DNA from: Rugosibacter sp.
GTDB lineage: Bacteria; Pseudomonadota; Gammaproteobacteria; Burkholderiales; Rhodocyclaceae
Reading direction: 5' to 3'
Length of the DNA stretch: 42,190 bases
Assembly: GCA_004322535.1 (NCBI GenBank)
Contig: SCUZ01000088.1
Coordinates: 1-42,190, forward strand
Shown here: positions 8,900 through 19,142 of the stretch, one piece after another
How the letters are laid out: every line of letters begins with the position of its first letter
How positions within the stretch are numbered: position 1 is the first letter of the stretch
Program-made: the position numbers and the translations under genes
The notes under the pieces: generated by a model
The model's database searches: none
Told to the model about the DNA's origin: nothing
The model's input: the letters and a program-made list of their open reading frames with translations, nothing else

Positions 8900-10075
8900 T
8901 CAATCTTGTTGGCGACGCAAAAAAGCAGGAATGTCATATTTATCAACACCAGAAGCAGCCATTGCTTCGGCTTGGCTGTTACGCGGCATGCGCAAACTTG
9001 ATGCGACGCTCGACAAATCAACCTGCCCCATCGTGTTGTCAAATACATGGAAACCATCGGTGCCAGTGCGCCCGATCGTCTCAACAACTTTCATTTCCGG
9101 CTTGCGTGCCTTGCCCGGGATCGCGCCCAAGCCGGTTGCAACCACCGTCACCCGCAATTGATCTTCCATTGACGCATCAAACACGGCACCACAAATCACA
9201 GTCGCCTCGGCAGCAGTGTATTGACGAATGGTATTCATCACATCCTTGTACTCTTTCAAGCCCAGCGTGTTGCTCGCCGTGATATTAACCAACACGCCAC
9301 GAGCGCCGGACAACTCGATGCCTTCCAGCAACGGACTAGCCACCGCTTCTTCAGCAGCAATACGCGCGCGATCAACACCAGAAGCGACCGCGGAACCCAT
9401 CATGGCCTTGCCCATCTCGCCCATGACCGTACGCACATCTTCAAAATCGACGTTAACCAAACCTGGCACATTGATGATCTCGGCAATGCCGCCGACGGCA
9501 TTACGCAACACATTGTCTGCCGCTTTAAATGCATCCAGCATGCTGACATCATCACCCAGAACCTCTTCGAGTTTTTCGTTAAGAATCACGATTAGCGAAT
9601 CAACATGCTTTTCAAACTCAGTCACACCCTCTTCGGCCAGCCGCTTGCGCCGACCCTCGTATTCAAACGGCTTGGTCACCACGGCAACTGTCAGTATGCC
9701 CAATTCACGCGCGACTTCAGCGATCACAGGTCCGGCACCGGTGCCGGTGCCCCCGCCCATACCGGCGGTAATGAATACCATGTGCGCACCTTCCAGTGCT
9801 TCAGCAATGCGCACTCGATCGGCCTGTGCAAGCGCTTTGGCTTTTTCGGGTTTGCCGCCTGCACCCAAGCCTGGCCCGAGTTGCAGCTTGACATGCGCAC
9901 TGCTTTTATCCAGCGCTTGTGAATCGGTATTGCAGCAAATGAACTCCACACCGCCGACACCTTCACGAATCATGTGCTCAACCGCATTACCACCCGCACC
10001 GCCGACACCTATCACTTTAATAACCGTGGTACCGGATGCAGTTTCCTGCGATGCAACTTCTTCTAATTCAAACAT
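8900..10075 (-). CDS. ftsZ: Cell division protein FtsZ
   Basis: FtsZ is the tubulin-like GTPase that polymerises into the division ring. The 391-residue product shows VIGVGGAGGNAV near the N terminus, the GTP-binding signature GGGTGTG at residues 107-113, and the conserved C-terminal tail DIPAFLRRQ that binds FtsA and ZipA. The start is ATG at 10075, not the upstream in-frame ATG at 10114, because AAAGGAGA lies 8 bases before it and FtsZ similarity begins with MFELEE. It follows ftsA after 76 bases and ends the dcw operon before a hairpin. Confidence 0.98.
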   Translation of the reverse strand: MFELEEVASQETASGTTVIKVIGVGGAGGNAVEHMIREGVGGVEFICCNTDSQALDKSSAHVKLQLGPGLGAGGKPEKAKALAQADRVRIAEALEGAHMVFITAGMGGGTGTGAGPVIAEVARELGILTVAVVTKPFEYEGRRKRLAEEGVTEFEKHVDSLIVILNEKLEEVLGDDVSMLDAFKAADNVLRNAVGGIAEIINVPGLVNVDFEDVRTVMGEMGKAMMGSAVASGVDRARIAAEEAVASPLLEGIELSGARGVLVNITASNTLGLKEYKDVMNTIRQYTAAEATVICGAVFDASMEDQLRVTVVATGLGAIPGKARKPEMKVVETIGRTGTDGFHVFDNTMGQVDLSSVASSLRMPRNSQAEAMAASGVDKYDIPAFLRRQQD

Positions 10076-10151
10076 TGTTGTCTCCTTTAAAAATAACTGC
10101 ATAATCAAAACCAATCAAAAAACCGATAAGCCACCAACGATCACTGACTAC

Positions 10152-11384
10152 CTAAAAATTTTTACCGAACCATGCCCGCATACGTCCCAAAACCTGCGCA
10201 AATGTCTTGGGGTGCTGTACTTTCATTCCTCGCTGGCGTTGCGCCACGCCCTCCAACAGCAAACCCATCGCAGTGGAATACCGCGGGTTGCGCACAAAAT
10301 CACGCAAATTTCCTTCATAAATCGGCGTGACCAATTTCACCGAATTATGAAAAATCTCCTCGCCTAACTCAGTCATACCCGGCATTTGCGCAGCGCCTCC
10401 GGTCAGCACAATGCCCGCACGCAAAAGGCGCTCATAGCCACTACGATGCAGCTCTTCTTGCACCTGCTGAAAAATCTCTTCGATTCGTGGCTGAATAAAC
10501 CCCGCCAAGGTTTGCCGTGAAAGCTGGGATCCCGGTCGGTCGCCAACACCCGGAACCTCGATCATTTCTTCTGCATTGGCCAACTGCTGAAGTGCGACAC
10601 CAAAGCGCATTTTGATTTCTTCCGCGTCCTGTGTTGATGTGCGCAACGCAATCGCGATATCGTTGGTTACCTGATCGCCTGCAATCGGAATCACTGCCGT
10701 GTGCCGAATAGCTCCATGCACAAACACAGCAATATCCGTCGTGCCACCGCCAATATCAACCAGGCAAACGCCCACATCCTTTTCGTCGTCCGTGAGCACG
10801 GCATAACCTGAGGCCAGTGGTTGCAATACCAGATCAACTACCTCCAACCCGCAACGGTGTACGCATTTAACGATGTTCTGCACGGCGGTCACCGCACCCG
10901 TGACGAGATGCACTCTCACTTCCAACCGTCGTGCATCCATGCCGATGGGTTCTTTGACGCCATCCTGGCCATCCACGATGAACTCTTGCACCAACGTGTG
11001 CAAAATCTGGTCATCGGCCGAAATCGGCGTGGCATTGGCCGCTTCAATGGCACGTTCCACATCGAATGATGTGACTTCTTTATCCCGCACTACTGCCATG
11101 CCGTCTGAATCCTTGCTCTTTATATGGCTGCCGGCAATTCCCGTGTATACCTCGCGCACCTTGCAACCAACCATCATCTCAACTTCCGCAATGGCTTTGG
11201 AGATTGAATTCACCGTCGCTTCAATGTTGATTACCATGCCACGCTTGATGCCGATGGATTCCTGCATACCCATTCCGAGTACAGAAAGGCGTCCTTCAAC
11301 ATCAACCTCGCCGACGATGGCGACGATTTTTGACGTACCGATATCGAGACCAACAATCAGATCACGTTTTATATCTTTACTCAT
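10152..11384 (-). CDS. ftsA: Cell division protein FtsA
   Basis: FtsA is an actin-like ATPase that tethers FtsZ filaments to the inner membrane and recruits later divisome proteins. The 410 residues contain the actin-family phosphate motifs VGLDIGTSKI near the N terminus and DIGGGTTDIAVF in the middle, the adenosine motif LTGGAAQMPG, and a short amphipathic C-terminal end (GRMRAWFGKNF) suited to membrane binding. ATG start at 11384. Just upstream the sequence ATGAGTAAAGA occurs twice 15 bases apart, and the first copy opens a 7-codon reading frame that stops inside the ftsA start region. This could couple ftsA translation to ftsQ. Confidence 0.97.
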   Translation of the reverse strand: MSKDIKRDLIVGLDIGTSKIVAIVGEVDVEGRLSVLGMGMQESIGIKRGMVINIEATVNSISKAIAEVEMMVGCKVREVYTGIAGSHIKSKDSDGMAVVRDKEVTSFDVERAIEAANATPISADDQILHTLVQEFIVDGQDGVKEPIGMDARRLEVRVHLVTGAVTAVQNIVKCVHRCGLEVVDLVLQPLASGYAVLTDDEKDVGVCLVDIGGGTTDIAVFVHGAIRHTAVIPIAGDQVTNDIAIALRTSTQDAEEIKMRFGVALQQLANAEEMIEVPGVGDRPGSQLSRQTLAGFIQPRIEEIFQQVQEELHRSGYERLLRAGIVLTGGAAQMPGMTELGEEIFHNSVKLVTPIYEGNLRDFVRNPRYSTAMGLLLEGVAQRQRGMKVQHPKTFAQVLGRMRAWFGKNF

Positions 11385-11399
11385 AGGTGTCTTTACTCA

Positions 11400-12242
11400 T
11401 TAACTTTTTCTCGCCTTCAGGGCAAATCCATTGGGATACCGCATATCCACCACGCTCAATGCGTGCAGACGATCCTTCACATGGGCATAGTGGGTGGTAA
11501 ATCGTGTCAGACGTTCAGCCAACGGCGTTTTAGGCTGATCGCGCCCCAGTTCGAGCACTACACCGTCATCCAGCTTGAGCTGCCATGCTTCACGCGGGGA
11601 AAGTCGCAGCGCCACCAGATCACGTTGCACCGTCGCCAATTGCACCGAAAATTCACCATAGCGTGTGAGCATTTGGGCTGCTGAGCCTTCCGGCCCTGAA
11701 AAAACCGGTAGCGACATTCCTGTTGGTGCTGCAGCAACAAACACCTCACCAAGATCATTGACTAACCGCGCTTCACCATCCAGTGACGACCACTGCGCCA
11801 CGGGACGCTGCCCCTCAAAAGACAACACCAGGCTATCCGGCCACTGACGCCGCAAGCTGGCGCGCCGCACCCAGGGCAACTGTTCAAAAGAACGCTGCGC
11901 TGCGGCCAGATTAACAGTGAGAAAATTTCCGCTAATCACCGTTCGCGCTACCTGCTCAATCTGCGTAGCAGAGACTTGCTGAACGGCGTCAGTCACAATG
12001 ATCGTTTTTAGCGGGAAGATGGGCAAACGCTGCAAGACCATGACCCCGGCCCAAGCCAGAAGAACGCCACCCAGAATAAAAACGACATCGGCCACTGAGT
12101 TAATCAACCGGGGAGAATTCCAAAACAGGTTACCGTTGCCATTTGCCTGCACACGCGCATTACCAACCTTGCTGACAGCGTCCTTGTTTCGACCGCTACG
12201 GCCATTGCGATCATTGCCGTGCACGCGAGCTCTAATCACCAC
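11400..12242 (-). CDS. ftsQ: Cell division protein FtsQ
   Basis: FtsQ is a bitopic inner-membrane protein whose periplasmic POTRA and beta domains link cytoplasmic FtsA/FtsZ to FtsL/FtsB and the septal synthase. The 280-residue product has a basic cytoplasmic N terminus, one membrane helix (about residues 51-71), then the POTRA segment with the expected [17 protein letters not shown] block. Translation probably starts at one of two adjacent GTG codons (12242 or 12239), inside the last codons of ddl, giving an 11-base overlap. The cytoplasmic leader is long and Gly/Asn/Arg-rich, so a start somewhat downstream cannot be excluded. Confidence 0.9.
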   Translation of the reverse strand: MVIRARVHGNDRNGRSGRNKDAVSKVGNARVQANGNGNLFWNSPRLINSVADVVFILGGVLLAWAGVMVLQRLPIFPLKTIIVTDAVQQVSATQIEQVARTVISGNFLTVNLAAAQRSFEQLPWVRRASLRRQWPDSLVLSFEGQRPVAQWSSLDGEARLVNDLGEVFVAAAPTGMSLPVFSGPEGSAAQMLTRYGEFSVQLATVQRDLVALRLSPREAWQLKLDDGVVLELGRDQPKTPLAERLTRFTTHYAHVKDRLHALSVVDMRYPNGFALKARKS

Positions 12243-13143
12243 AGCGCGCCTCCCCCAGCAACTTGACCACCAGATCGCCGAACGAAATTCCCGCCGCCTT
12301 TGCCGCCATGGGCACCAGCGAGTGATCCGTCATGCCCGGCGAGGTGTTGGCCTCCAGACACCAGGCGCGGCCTTCCGCGTCCAGCATCACGTCAATGCGC
12401 CCCCAACCGCGACCACCCAGTACCCGAAACGCACGCAGCGCCATGATGCGAATTTCTGCCTCGCGCGCTTCGCCTAAGCCACTCGGAATCAGGTATTGAG
12501 TGTCATCGCGTGAATACTTGGCGGCAAAATCATAAAATTCGGTTTGCGGAACAATACGGATCACTGGCAACGCCTGATCACCAATAATCCCCACGGTAAA
12601 CTCGCCGCCGGCCAGGAACCGTTCTGCAATGACGCAGGCATCATATTGCGCGGCCAGCGCAAACGCTGCACGCAGGCCGCCGGATTCTTTTACCTTGCTA
12701 ATACCAATGCTGGAGCCTTCATTGGCCGGCTTCACAAACAGCGGCAAATTCAACCGCGCTTCAATTTCAGCAAAATTACTGGTCGGTGTCACAATCTCGT
12801 AGTCAGGCACGGGCAGGCCCGCTGCAGCCCAGACCAATTTGCACCGCCACTTATCCATCGCCAGAGCTGAAGCCAGCACGCCACTGCCGGTATAAGGAAT
12901 ATTCAGCAGATTCAGTGCGCCTTGCAGGCTGCCATCCTCGCCACCTCGCCCGTGCAGCGCGATAAACACACGATTGAAATTTTCGCCATGCAGGGCTTCA
13001 AGGGGCTTGTCCTGCGGGTCAAACGGAGCGGCATCAATTCCCGCAGAGCACAGTGCCGACAGAACCGCCGCTCCGCTTTTTAATGAAACTTCACGCTCCG
13101 CCGACTTGCCGCCCATCATGACGGCTACTTTGCCAAAATTCAC
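12232..13143 (-). CDS. ddl: D-alanine--D-alanine ligase
   Basis: Ddl joins two D-alanines with ATP, supplying the dipeptide MurF adds to the peptidoglycan precursor. The 303-residue ATP-grasp protein shows [14 protein letters not shown] at the N terminus, [10 protein letters not shown], the ATP-grasp lysine loop [13 protein letters not shown] and the YDFAAKY segment. A Y near KY is as expected for an enzyme making D-Ala-D-Ala rather than D-Ala-D-lactate, though I did not model specificity. ATG start at 13143 overlaps murB by 4 bases, and the 3' end overlaps ftsQ. The placement between murB and ftsQ is the usual dcw order. Confidence 0.96.
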   Translation of the reverse strand: MNFGKVAVMMGGKSAEREVSLKSGAAVLSALCSAGIDAAPFDPQDKPLEALHGENFNRVFIALHGRGGEDGSLQGALNLLNIPYTGSGVLASALAMDKWRCKLVWAAAGLPVPDYEIVTPTSNFAEIEARLNLPLFVKPANEGSSIGISKVKESGGLRAAFALAAQYDACVIAERFLAGGEFTVGIIGDQALPVIRIVPQTEFYDFAAKYSRDDTQYLIPSGLGEAREAEIRIMALRAFRVLGGRGWGRIDVMLDAEGRAWCLEANTSPGMTDHSLVPMAAKAAGISFGDLVVKLLGEARCGD

Positions 13144-14063
13144 AGATTTTCCTCAACCGCATTTATTCCAAAAATTCGCACCTCGGGCACGAGATCTACA
13201 GCAAACTTTTCATGCACTTTCAATCGAATTTGGTCGATGAGCATTTCTATCTCATTTGCTGTCGCCTTGCCGGCAGGATTAACGATGAAATTCGCATGCT
13301 TTTCAGAAACCTGTGCACCACCCAACCAAATGCCCTTAAGCCCTGCCGCCTCAATCAAGCGTGCCGCGTGATCTCCCGGCGGGTTTCTGAAAACCGACCC
13401 CGCATTGGGCAAACCGAGTGGCTGAGTAGCAATGCGTCGCGCCAGCAATTCGCGAATACGCGCTCGCGCTGCGGCAGATTGTCCGCGCGGAAAGCGAAAC
13501 CACGCTGCGGCAAAAATTTCATCCGCACCAAACCGAGGTCGCACATGACGGTAGCCAATCTCAAACTCATCCACGCTCCGCAGCACACACTCGCCTTGCC
13601 GATTCATCATCAGCACGCGCGTCAAGTAACGCCAGGTTTCCCCGCCGTGGCACCCGGCATTCATGGCCAGCGCGCCGCCGACGGTGCCCGGAATGCCGGC
13701 GAAAAATTCCGCTTCGGAAAAACCATGATTCGCCGCAAAGCGTGCAAGCTTGGGTGTCGCCACGCCCGCCTCGGCGTACACCGTGCCGTCGTCTTCCAGC
13801 GCCAGTCGAGACAACCCGGCCAAAGCGCCGTGCGTAAAAATAACCGTCCCGGCAAATCCGCCATCGCGCACCAGCAGATTGCTGCCAAGACCCACCATCA
13901 ATACCGCCTCATCGTGCGGCAAGGTGTGCATGAAGCTTGCCAAATCCTCCCTATCCACCGGAAAAAATGCGCGTCGCGCCACGCCGCCCGCGCGCCAGGA
14001 AACGTGCCGTGCCATAGGCTCGTTCTCGCACAAGTGGCCACGAGGCAGTTCAGCCATGCGCAT
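13140..14063 (-). CDS. murB: UDP-N-acetylenolpyruvoylglucosamine reductase MurB
   Basis: MurB is the FAD enzyme that reduces UDP-GlcNAc-enolpyruvate to UDP-MurNAc. Recognisable parts are VSWRAGG (FAD domain entry), [33 protein letters not shown], and the later [17 protein letters not shown] with the catalytic serine. The frame is open upstream to 14114, but the murC stop is at 14050-14052; I take the start as ATG 14063 (or 14057, an 8-base ATGGCTGA overlap). Either gives about 305-307 residues, normal for the short type II form. Overlap with both neighbours indicates coupled translation. Confidence 0.93.
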   Translation of the reverse strand: MRMAELPRGHLCENEPMARHVSWRAGGVARRAFFPVDREDLASFMHTLPHDEAVLMVGLGSNLLVRDGGFAGTVIFTHGALAGLSRLALEDDGTVYAEAGVATPKLARFAANHGFSEAEFFAGIPGTVGGALAMNAGCHGGETWRYLTRVLMMNRQGECVLRSVDEFEIGYRHVRPRFGADEIFAAAWFRFPRGQSAAARARIRELLARRIATQPLGLPNAGSVFRNPPGDHAARLIEAAGLKGIWLGGAQVSEKHANFIVNPAGKATANEIEMLIDQIRLKVHEKFAVDLVPEVRIFGINAVEENL

Positions 14064-15456
14064 GGGCAATCTCTGTTGCCAACTGTATCGGCACCGTGCC
14101 GATGGATCCGGCACCCATGGTGATCACCACGTCACCGTCTTGCGCCGTGTCGCGAATGGTTTGCGCCATAGCCGTAATTTCTTCAACAAAGACAGGCTCT
14201 ACCTTGCCCGCAACGCGCACTGCACGGACTAGCGTGCGCCCGTCTGCGGCCACAATCGGGGCTTCGCCTGCGGCATAAACTTCCGCCAGCAATAACACAT
14301 CAATGCTGGACAACACCTTGACAAAATCTTCAAAGCAATCGCGCGTGCGGGTATACCGGTGCGGTTGAAACGCCAGCACCAAACGCCGCCCCGGAAAAGC
14401 CGCGCGGGCAGCGCTGATGGTAGCCGCCATCTCCACGGGATGATGGCCGTAATCATCAATCAAGGTGAAGTGGCCTCCACTGGCTGTCGCCATTTCGCCA
14501 TAGCGCTGAAAGCGCCGTCCCACGCCCTTGAATTCGGCTAATGCGCGAATAATCGCCGTGTCGCCAACGCCGACTTCTGTAGCTACCGCAATGGCAGCCA
14601 GGGCATTCAATACATTGTGCAGACCGGGCAAATTCAGCACGATGGGCAAGCGCGACACGCCACCATTTTTTCGCACGCAATCAAAGCGCATCACGCCGCC
14701 ATCGGCCTGGATATTTTGGGCACGAAAATTAGCCTCGCTATCGATGCCATACGTCACCACTTGCTTGGCCACACGCGGCAATATCTCACGCACATTGGCA
14801 TCATCCCCGCACACCACGGCCACGCCATAAAACGGCAGACGATGCAAAAAATCCACGAAGGCTTGCTTGAGCCGTGAAAAATCATGCCCGTAAGTTTCCA
14901 TGTGATCGGCATCAATATTTGTTACCACCGAAATCACCGGCGAAAGAAATAAGAACGACGCATCCGATTCATCTGCCTCTGCCACCAGAAATTCACCCGT
15001 ACCCAGCTTTGCGTTGGCGCCAGCTGAAACCAAGCGGCCACCAATCACGAATGTCGGGTCTAACCCGCTCTCGGCCAGGCAACTTGCCACCAGGCTGGTT
15101 GTCGTGGTTTTGCCGTGCGTGCCCGCAATGGCAATGCCCTGTTTGATGCGCATCAGTTCGGCCAGCATTTGTGCCCGTGGCACCACCGGCACTTGGCGCG
15201 AGCGCGCCATGACCACTTCGGGATTGCTCTCTGCAACCGCGGTCGACACCACCACGGCATCGGCCTGCGCCGCATTGTCTGCCGTGTGTCCGATCGCAAT
15301 GCGTACCCCCAGCGCAGCCAGTCTACGCGTGGTGGCACTCGCGGCCAGATCCGAGCCACTGACTTCAAAACCCTGATTCGCCAGCACCTCAGCGATGCCG
15401 GACATGCCCGCACCGCCAATACCGACGAAGTGAATGCGTTTGACTTTATGCCGCAT
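14050..15456 (-). CDS. murC: UDP-N-acetylmuramate--L-alanine ligase MurC
   Basis: MurC adds the first residue (L-Ala) of the stem peptide to UDP-MurNAc using ATP. The 468-residue protein carries the N-terminal [17 protein letters not shown] nucleotide-sugar motif, the P-loop GTHGKTTTT at residues 112-120, EADESDASF, and the C-terminal DDYGHHPVE motif, all canonical. ATG start at 15456 with AAAGGAG 6 bases upstream. It starts 24 bases after murG, one of the few non-overlapping junctions in the cluster, and the good ribosome site fits independent initiation. Confidence 0.97.
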   Translation of the reverse strand: MRHKVKRIHFVGIGGAGMSGIAEVLANQGFEVSGSDLAASATTRRLAALGVRIAIGHTADNAAQADAVVVSTAVAESNPEVVMARSRQVPVVPRAQMLAELMRIKQGIAIAGTHGKTTTTSLVASCLAESGLDPTFVIGGRLVSAGANAKLGTGEFLVAEADESDASFLFLSPVISVVTNIDADHMETYGHDFSRLKQAFVDFLHRLPFYGVAVVCGDDANVREILPRVAKQVVTYGIDSEANFRAQNIQADGGVMRFDCVRKNGGVSRLPIVLNLPGLHNVLNALAAIAVATEVGVGDTAIIRALAEFKGVGRRFQRYGEMATASGGHFTLIDDYGHHPVEMAATISAARAAFPGRRLVLAFQPHRYTRTRDCFEDFVKVLSSIDVLLLAEVYAAGEAPIVAADGRTLVRAVRVAGKVEPVFVEEITAMAQTIRDTAQDGDVVITMGAGSIGTVPIQLATEIAHAHG

Positions 15457-15480
15457 TGTTCACTCCTTTTTCATTCTTGC

Positions 15481-16572
15481 TCATTTCGCCAGGTCCGCAC
15501 ATTGCTGCGCCACATCCGACGTGGCCTGCGGCCGCGCCAGCGCATGCGCCTTCTCGGCCATTTGCGCCCACTGGCTGCGTGGCACATTGCAAATCATTGT
15601 TAAACGCTCAGCCGTCAATTCGCTCTGCGGCAACAAAACAGCGGCACCGGCCTGCGCTAAAAATTGCGCATTGCCTGTTTGATGGTCATCCACTGCATGC
15701 GGGTACGGCACCAGCACACTCGCCACACCGGCTGCCGCGAGCTCGGCCACCGTGAGCGCACCGGCACGGCAAATCACCAGATCAGCCCAGGCATAGGCCC
15801 CGGCCATATCCGCAATGAATGCCACGCAATTGGCATTGACGCCCAGCTCGGCATACAGTGCTTGCAGCTCAGGCAGATGTTTTTCGCCCGCCTGATGCAC
15901 TATGTTTGGCACTACATCCGGCACCACGTTGGGCAACCCGTTTGGCCGCTGGCTTTCTGCCATCAGCGCCCAGGCTTTGGGCACCGCCTCATTCAATACT
16001 TGCGCACCCAGACTGCCGCCCATGACCAGCACATTTAAAGGGCCTGTGCGCTCGGCGTAGCGAAAAGTCGGCGCTGGCAATACGGCGATATCAGACCGTA
16101 CCGGGTTCCCTGTCCAGACGCCGTGCGGCAAGACATCAGGAAAACCACAGAGGATGCGTGTCGCTACTTTTGCAAGCACCCGATTAGTCAACCCCGCGAC
16201 GGAATTCTGCTCATGCAGGACCAGTGGAATCCCGCGCACTGCCGCCACCAGCCCGCCGGGAAAGGTGACATATCCGCCCATGCCCAGCACTACGTCAGGC
16301 TGGATGCGTGACAATGCACGCCAGGCCCCCGCACAGCCACGAAGTAAATTCAAGGGCAAAGCCAACTTGCGCATCAGCCCCTTGCCACGCAAGGCCGAAA
16401 AATTCAGCCAGGCCATTTGATAGCCGCGTCCAGCCACCAGCTTCGCTTCCATGCCCGCCGGGTTACCCAGCCACGCAATCTTCCAGCCTTGTGCGCGCAA
16501 ATGCTCCGCTACTGCCAGCCCGGGCATGATGTGTCCGCCGGTACCGCCCGCCATGATCAAAATCTTCCTCAT
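15481..16572 (-). CDS. murG: UDP-N-acetylglucosamine--lipid I GlcNAc transferase MurG
   Basis: MurG transfers GlcNAc to lipid I at the inner face of the membrane, giving lipid II. The 363-residue protein shows GGTGGH at residues 9-14, [25 protein letters not shown] and the C-terminal [15 protein letters not shown] and [14 protein letters not shown] motifs. The ATG at 16572 overlaps the ftsW stop (ATGA). A small local expansion is visible: bases about 15900-15935 encode [12 protein letters not shown] from three near-identical 12-base units, in a surface loop before HQAGEKHL. A repeat-like stretch (16063-16090) lies over the LPAPTFR segment. Confidence 0.96.
   Translation of the reverse strand: MRKILIMAGGTGGHIMPGLAVAEHLRAQGWKIAWLGNPAGMEAKLVAGRGYQMAWLNFSALRGKGLMRKLALPLNLLRGCAGAWRALSRIQPDVVLGMGGYVTFPGGLVAAVRGIPLVLHEQNSVAGLTNRVLAKVATRILCGFPDVLPHGVWTGNPVRSDIAVLPAPTFRYAERTGPLNVLVMGGSLGAQVLNEAVPKAWALMAESQRPNGLPNVVPDVVPNIVHQAGEKHLPELQALYAELGVNANCVAFIADMAGAYAWADLVICRAGALTVAELAAAGVASVLVPYPHAVDDHQTGNAQFLAQAGAAVLLPQSELTAERLTMICNVPRSQWAQMAEKAHALARPQATSDVAQQCADLAK
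16063..16090 (+). repeat. Dispersed repeat-like segment inside murG
   Basis: AAAAGTCGGCGCTGGCAATA then CGGCGATA. The first 15 bases are identical to 35923 and to the mtnA copy. On the coding strand it encodes L-P-A-P-T-F-R, where MurG proteins normally have a similar Leu-Pro-Ala-Pro, so it may be native sequence or a replacement rather than an insertion. Confidence 0.4.
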
Positions 16573-17729
16573 ACGGACTGCCCCTTCATCAACTGACGAT
16601 TCTCCCAGTCAACGCGAAACAGTATGGCCAAGGTGATGCAATTGGCCACGATGCCCGAGCCGCCAAAGCTCATCAGCGGCAGGGTCAGCCCCTTGGTTGG
16701 CAACAGCCCCATATTCACGCCCATGTTGATGAAGCCCTGCACGCCCAGCCAGATGCCGATGCCTTGCGCCACCAGGCCGCTATATACCCGATCAAGCGTC
16801 AGCGCCTGGCGGCCAACGGCGAACGCGCGCTCAACCAGCAAGGCGAACAAGGCAATCACCGCGCAGACACCAAACAAACCGAGCTCTTCGGCAATCACGG
16901 CCAATAAAAAATCAGTATGCGCTTCAGGCAAATAAAACAGTTTTTCCACGCTGGCACCCAGCCCCACGCCAAACCATTCGCCACGGCCAAAAGCAATTAA
17001 CGCATGGGAAAGCTGGTAGCCCTTGCCATACGCATCTTGCCAAGGATCCATGAAGCCAAAAATGCGTTCGCGCCGATAAGGCGAGGACCAAATCAAAATG
17101 ACAAAGGCCACGGCCATCACCACCAGTAACGCACTAAAGAGCCGCGCATTGATGCCACCCAGAAACAAAATGCCGACTGCAATACTGACGATCACTACAA
17201 ACGCACCAAAATCCGGTTCGCGCAGCAAAAGAGCACCTACTAACACCATCACGCCAGCCATAGGCACGAAGCCACGACTAAAACTCGCCATATCGCTTAA
17301 CTTGCGGGTGGTGTAATCCGCCGCATACAGCACGGCAAACAACTTCATGAATTCAGAGGGCTGTAAATTGACTGGACCAAAACCTATCCACCGCTGAGCC
17401 CCATTGACCGAGCGGCCAAGATGCGGAATCAGCACCACGATCAACAACACAAACCCGGCCACAAATAGCCAGCAAGACACCTGTTGCCACAAGCGCATAG
17501 GCACCTGAAACGCCGCAGCTGCAGCAGCCAAGCCAATCACCAGGTATATGCCATGACGCATCAAAAAATAGGCCGACTGGTTACCCGTAAAGCGGCTGCC
17601 TTCGGCCATGGCAATTGATGCGGAATACACCATGACCAAGCCGCAGAACAGCAACCCCATCGCTGGCCACAACAGCAAAGGATCTATCTCGGAATTAGCT
17701 GGCCGTGCCACGGCGTTCCAGTTATTCAT
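16569..17729 (-). CDS. ftsW: Septal peptidoglycan polymerase FtsW
   Basis: FtsW is the SEDS-family glycosyltransferase that polymerises lipid II at the septum together with FtsI. The 386 residues form about ten membrane helices. Family landmarks are visible: [21 protein letters not shown], the [20 protein letters not shown] loop, [20 protein letters not shown] and [11 protein letters not shown] near the C terminus. The ATG at 17729 overlaps the murD stop by 4 bases and the gene ends overlapping murG by 4 bases, so murD-ftsW-murG form a tightly coupled block. Confidence 0.97.
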   Translation of the reverse strand: MNNWNAVARPANSEIDPLLLWPAMGLLFCGLVMVYSASIAMAEGSRFTGNQSAYFLMRHGIYLVIGLAAAAAAFQVPMRLWQQVSCWLFVAGFVLLIVVLIPHLGRSVNGAQRWIGFGPVNLQPSEFMKLFAVLYAADYTTRKLSDMASFSRGFVPMAGVMVLVGALLLREPDFGAFVVIVSIAVGILFLGGINARLFSALLVVMAVAFVILIWSSPYRRERIFGFMDPWQDAYGKGYQLSHALIAFGRGEWFGVGLGASVEKLFYLPEAHTDFLLAVIAEELGLFGVCAVIALFALLVERAFAVGRQALTLDRVYSGLVAQGIGIWLGVQGFINMGVNMGLLPTKGLTLPLMSFGGSGIVANCITLAILFRVDWENRQLMKGQSV

Positions 17730-19135
17730 GCTGGGGCTTTCACCAAACGATTCACCGCTGCAATAAAGACTTCTGCCCGGTGCCGATAATCGCGGAACAT
17801 GTCAAAACTGGCGCAGGCGGGAGACAGCAATACCGCGTCGTTCTTTTGCGCCAGAGCATTTGCCTGCTGCACGGCATCGCTCATGTCACTGGCAAAAACC
17901 AGCGGCACACCAGCCTCTTTGAGTGCGCTGCCAATCAGTGGCCCATCGCGACCTATCAAAACTACGGCACGAGCGGATTGCGCAACGGCAGATGCCAAGG
18001 GTGAAAAATCCTGCCCCTTGCCATCGCCTCCAGCAATTAACACAATTTTGCGATCCTGGATTCCGCCTATGCCGGTTAACGCCGCCGCTGTTGCGCCAAC
18101 GTTAGTGCCTTTTGAATCGTCATACCAGGTCACGCCATTTATCTCGATCACTTTTTCAACCCGGTGCGGCAAGCCTTGAAAATCGAGTACAGCAGGCAAT
18201 AATTCTTGTGCGTCATAACCCAGGCTCACGCACAGTGCTAACGCTGCCATGACATTGGCCACATTATGCAAACCCTGCATTGGCAGCCTGGATACAGGCA
18301 ACAAGCATTGCTCGCCTTGCGCCAGCCATAGCTCACCCGCCTGTTGCCGCAATCCAAAATCTGTCGCCGTTTGCGGCGCATCGAGACCGAAGCTGATCGT
18401 GCGGCGGCCCGCCAAGGGCATAGCGCGCACATAGGCATCCTGCCGGTTCACAATCTGCACACCCGCGCCCTGAAGGATGCGCGCTTTGACTGCCGCATAG
18501 GCCGCCAGATCATCGTATCGATCCAGATGATCATCGGAAATATTCAGCACAGCCGCCGCCGCCGGCTGCAACGATGTCGTGGTTTCAAGCTGGAAGCTGG
18601 ATAACTCGAGCACCCAAACCCGGGGCAAATCATTTTGCGCCACATGGTTTGCCAGCGCGGTCAGTGCCGCAGGAGATATATTGCCCGCCACGCCCACGCT
18701 TTGCCCCATGCTGCGCAACACATGCCCCGTGAGCGCGGTGGTGGTGGTCTTGCCATTGGTACCGGTAATCGCCAGCACGGAGGGGGGAGTCCGTGCCATT
18801 AAATTCAATTCACGCAAAGCGCGTGCAAAAAGTTCAATTTCCCCAATCACCGGCAAACCCTGCGCCATCGCTTGGCGCACGATGGGCAGATCACCTGGCA
18901 AACCGGGCGACAACACAACCAGGTCAATGTCATCCAGCAAATGCAATTCAAACGCACCGGCCAAAAAGTCGGCACTGGTGGTACGGCGCTGCAGCTCGGC
19001 AAGATACGGTGGATTCGCTCGCGTATCCGCCACACGCACCCGCGCACCCGCCTGCGCGCACCAGCACGCAGAAGCCAGGCCTGATTCACCCAGCCCGAGT
19101 ATGAGTATGTGTTTGTCTTGCCATTCACTCATCAT
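17726..19135 (-). CDS. murD: UDP-N-acetylmuramoyl-L-alanine--D-glutamate ligase MurD
   Basis: MurD adds D-glutamate to UDP-MurNAc-L-Ala. The 469-residue protein has the N-terminal [12 protein letters not shown] motif, P-loop GTNGKTTTT (residues 125-132), [13 protein letters not shown] and the C-terminal DDSKGTN and [12 protein letters not shown] signatures. ATG start at 19135 (a second ATG follows immediately at 19132). It begins 7 bases after mraY. Residues about 48-59 ([10 protein letters not shown]) coincide with a partial match to the dispersed repeat. Confidence 0.96.
   Translation of the reverse strand: MMSEWQDKHILILGLGESGLASACWCAQAGARVRVADTRANPPYLAELQRRTTSADFLAGAFELHLLDDIDLVVLSPGLPGDLPIVRQAMAQGLPVIGEIELFARALRELNLMARTPPSVLAITGTNGKTTTTALTGHVLRSMGQSVGVAGNISPAALTALANHVAQNDLPRVWVLELSSFQLETTTSLQPAAAAVLNISDDHLDRYDDLAAYAAVKARILQGAGVQIVNRQDAYVRAMPLAGRRTISFGLDAPQTATDFGLRQQAGELWLAQGEQCLLPVSRLPMQGLHNVANVMAALALCVSLGYDAQELLPAVLDFQGLPHRVEKVIEINGVTWYDDSKGTNVGATAAALTGIGGIQDRKIVLIAGGDGKGQDFSPLASAVAQSARAVVLIGRDGPLIGSALKEAGVPLVFASDMSDAVQQANALAQKNDAVLLSPACASFDMFRDYRHRAEVFIAAVNRLVKAPA
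18963..18987 (+). repeat. Weak dispersed-repeat match inside murD
   Basis: AAAAAGTCGGCACTGGTGGT followed by ACGGCG resembles the repeat start (AAAAGTCGGCGCTGGTGATACGGCG) with a few mismatches. It encodes R-R-T-T-S-A-D-F on the opposite strand. It may be a degraded copy or chance. Confidence 0.35.
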
Positions 19136-19142
19136 CTGTAGC

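Noticed and set aside
10073-10114. Upstream in-frame start for ftsZ
   Set aside because: The Shine-Dalgarno and the family N terminus both point to 10075.
9228-10367. Long plus-strand open frame over ftsZ
   Set aside because: Composition is Ser/Thr/Pro/Ala-rich with no motif, a mirror of ftsZ coding on the other strand.
11098-11109. ATGCCGTCTGAA, identical to the Neisseria DNA uptake sequence
   Set aside because: I saw only this single occurrence, inside the ftsA coding sequence, and no inverted pair; most likely chance.
14551-14578. Match to the dispersed repeat inside murC
   Set aside because: The residues ([12 protein letters not shown]) align without a length change to normal MurC sequence, so no insertion is needed.
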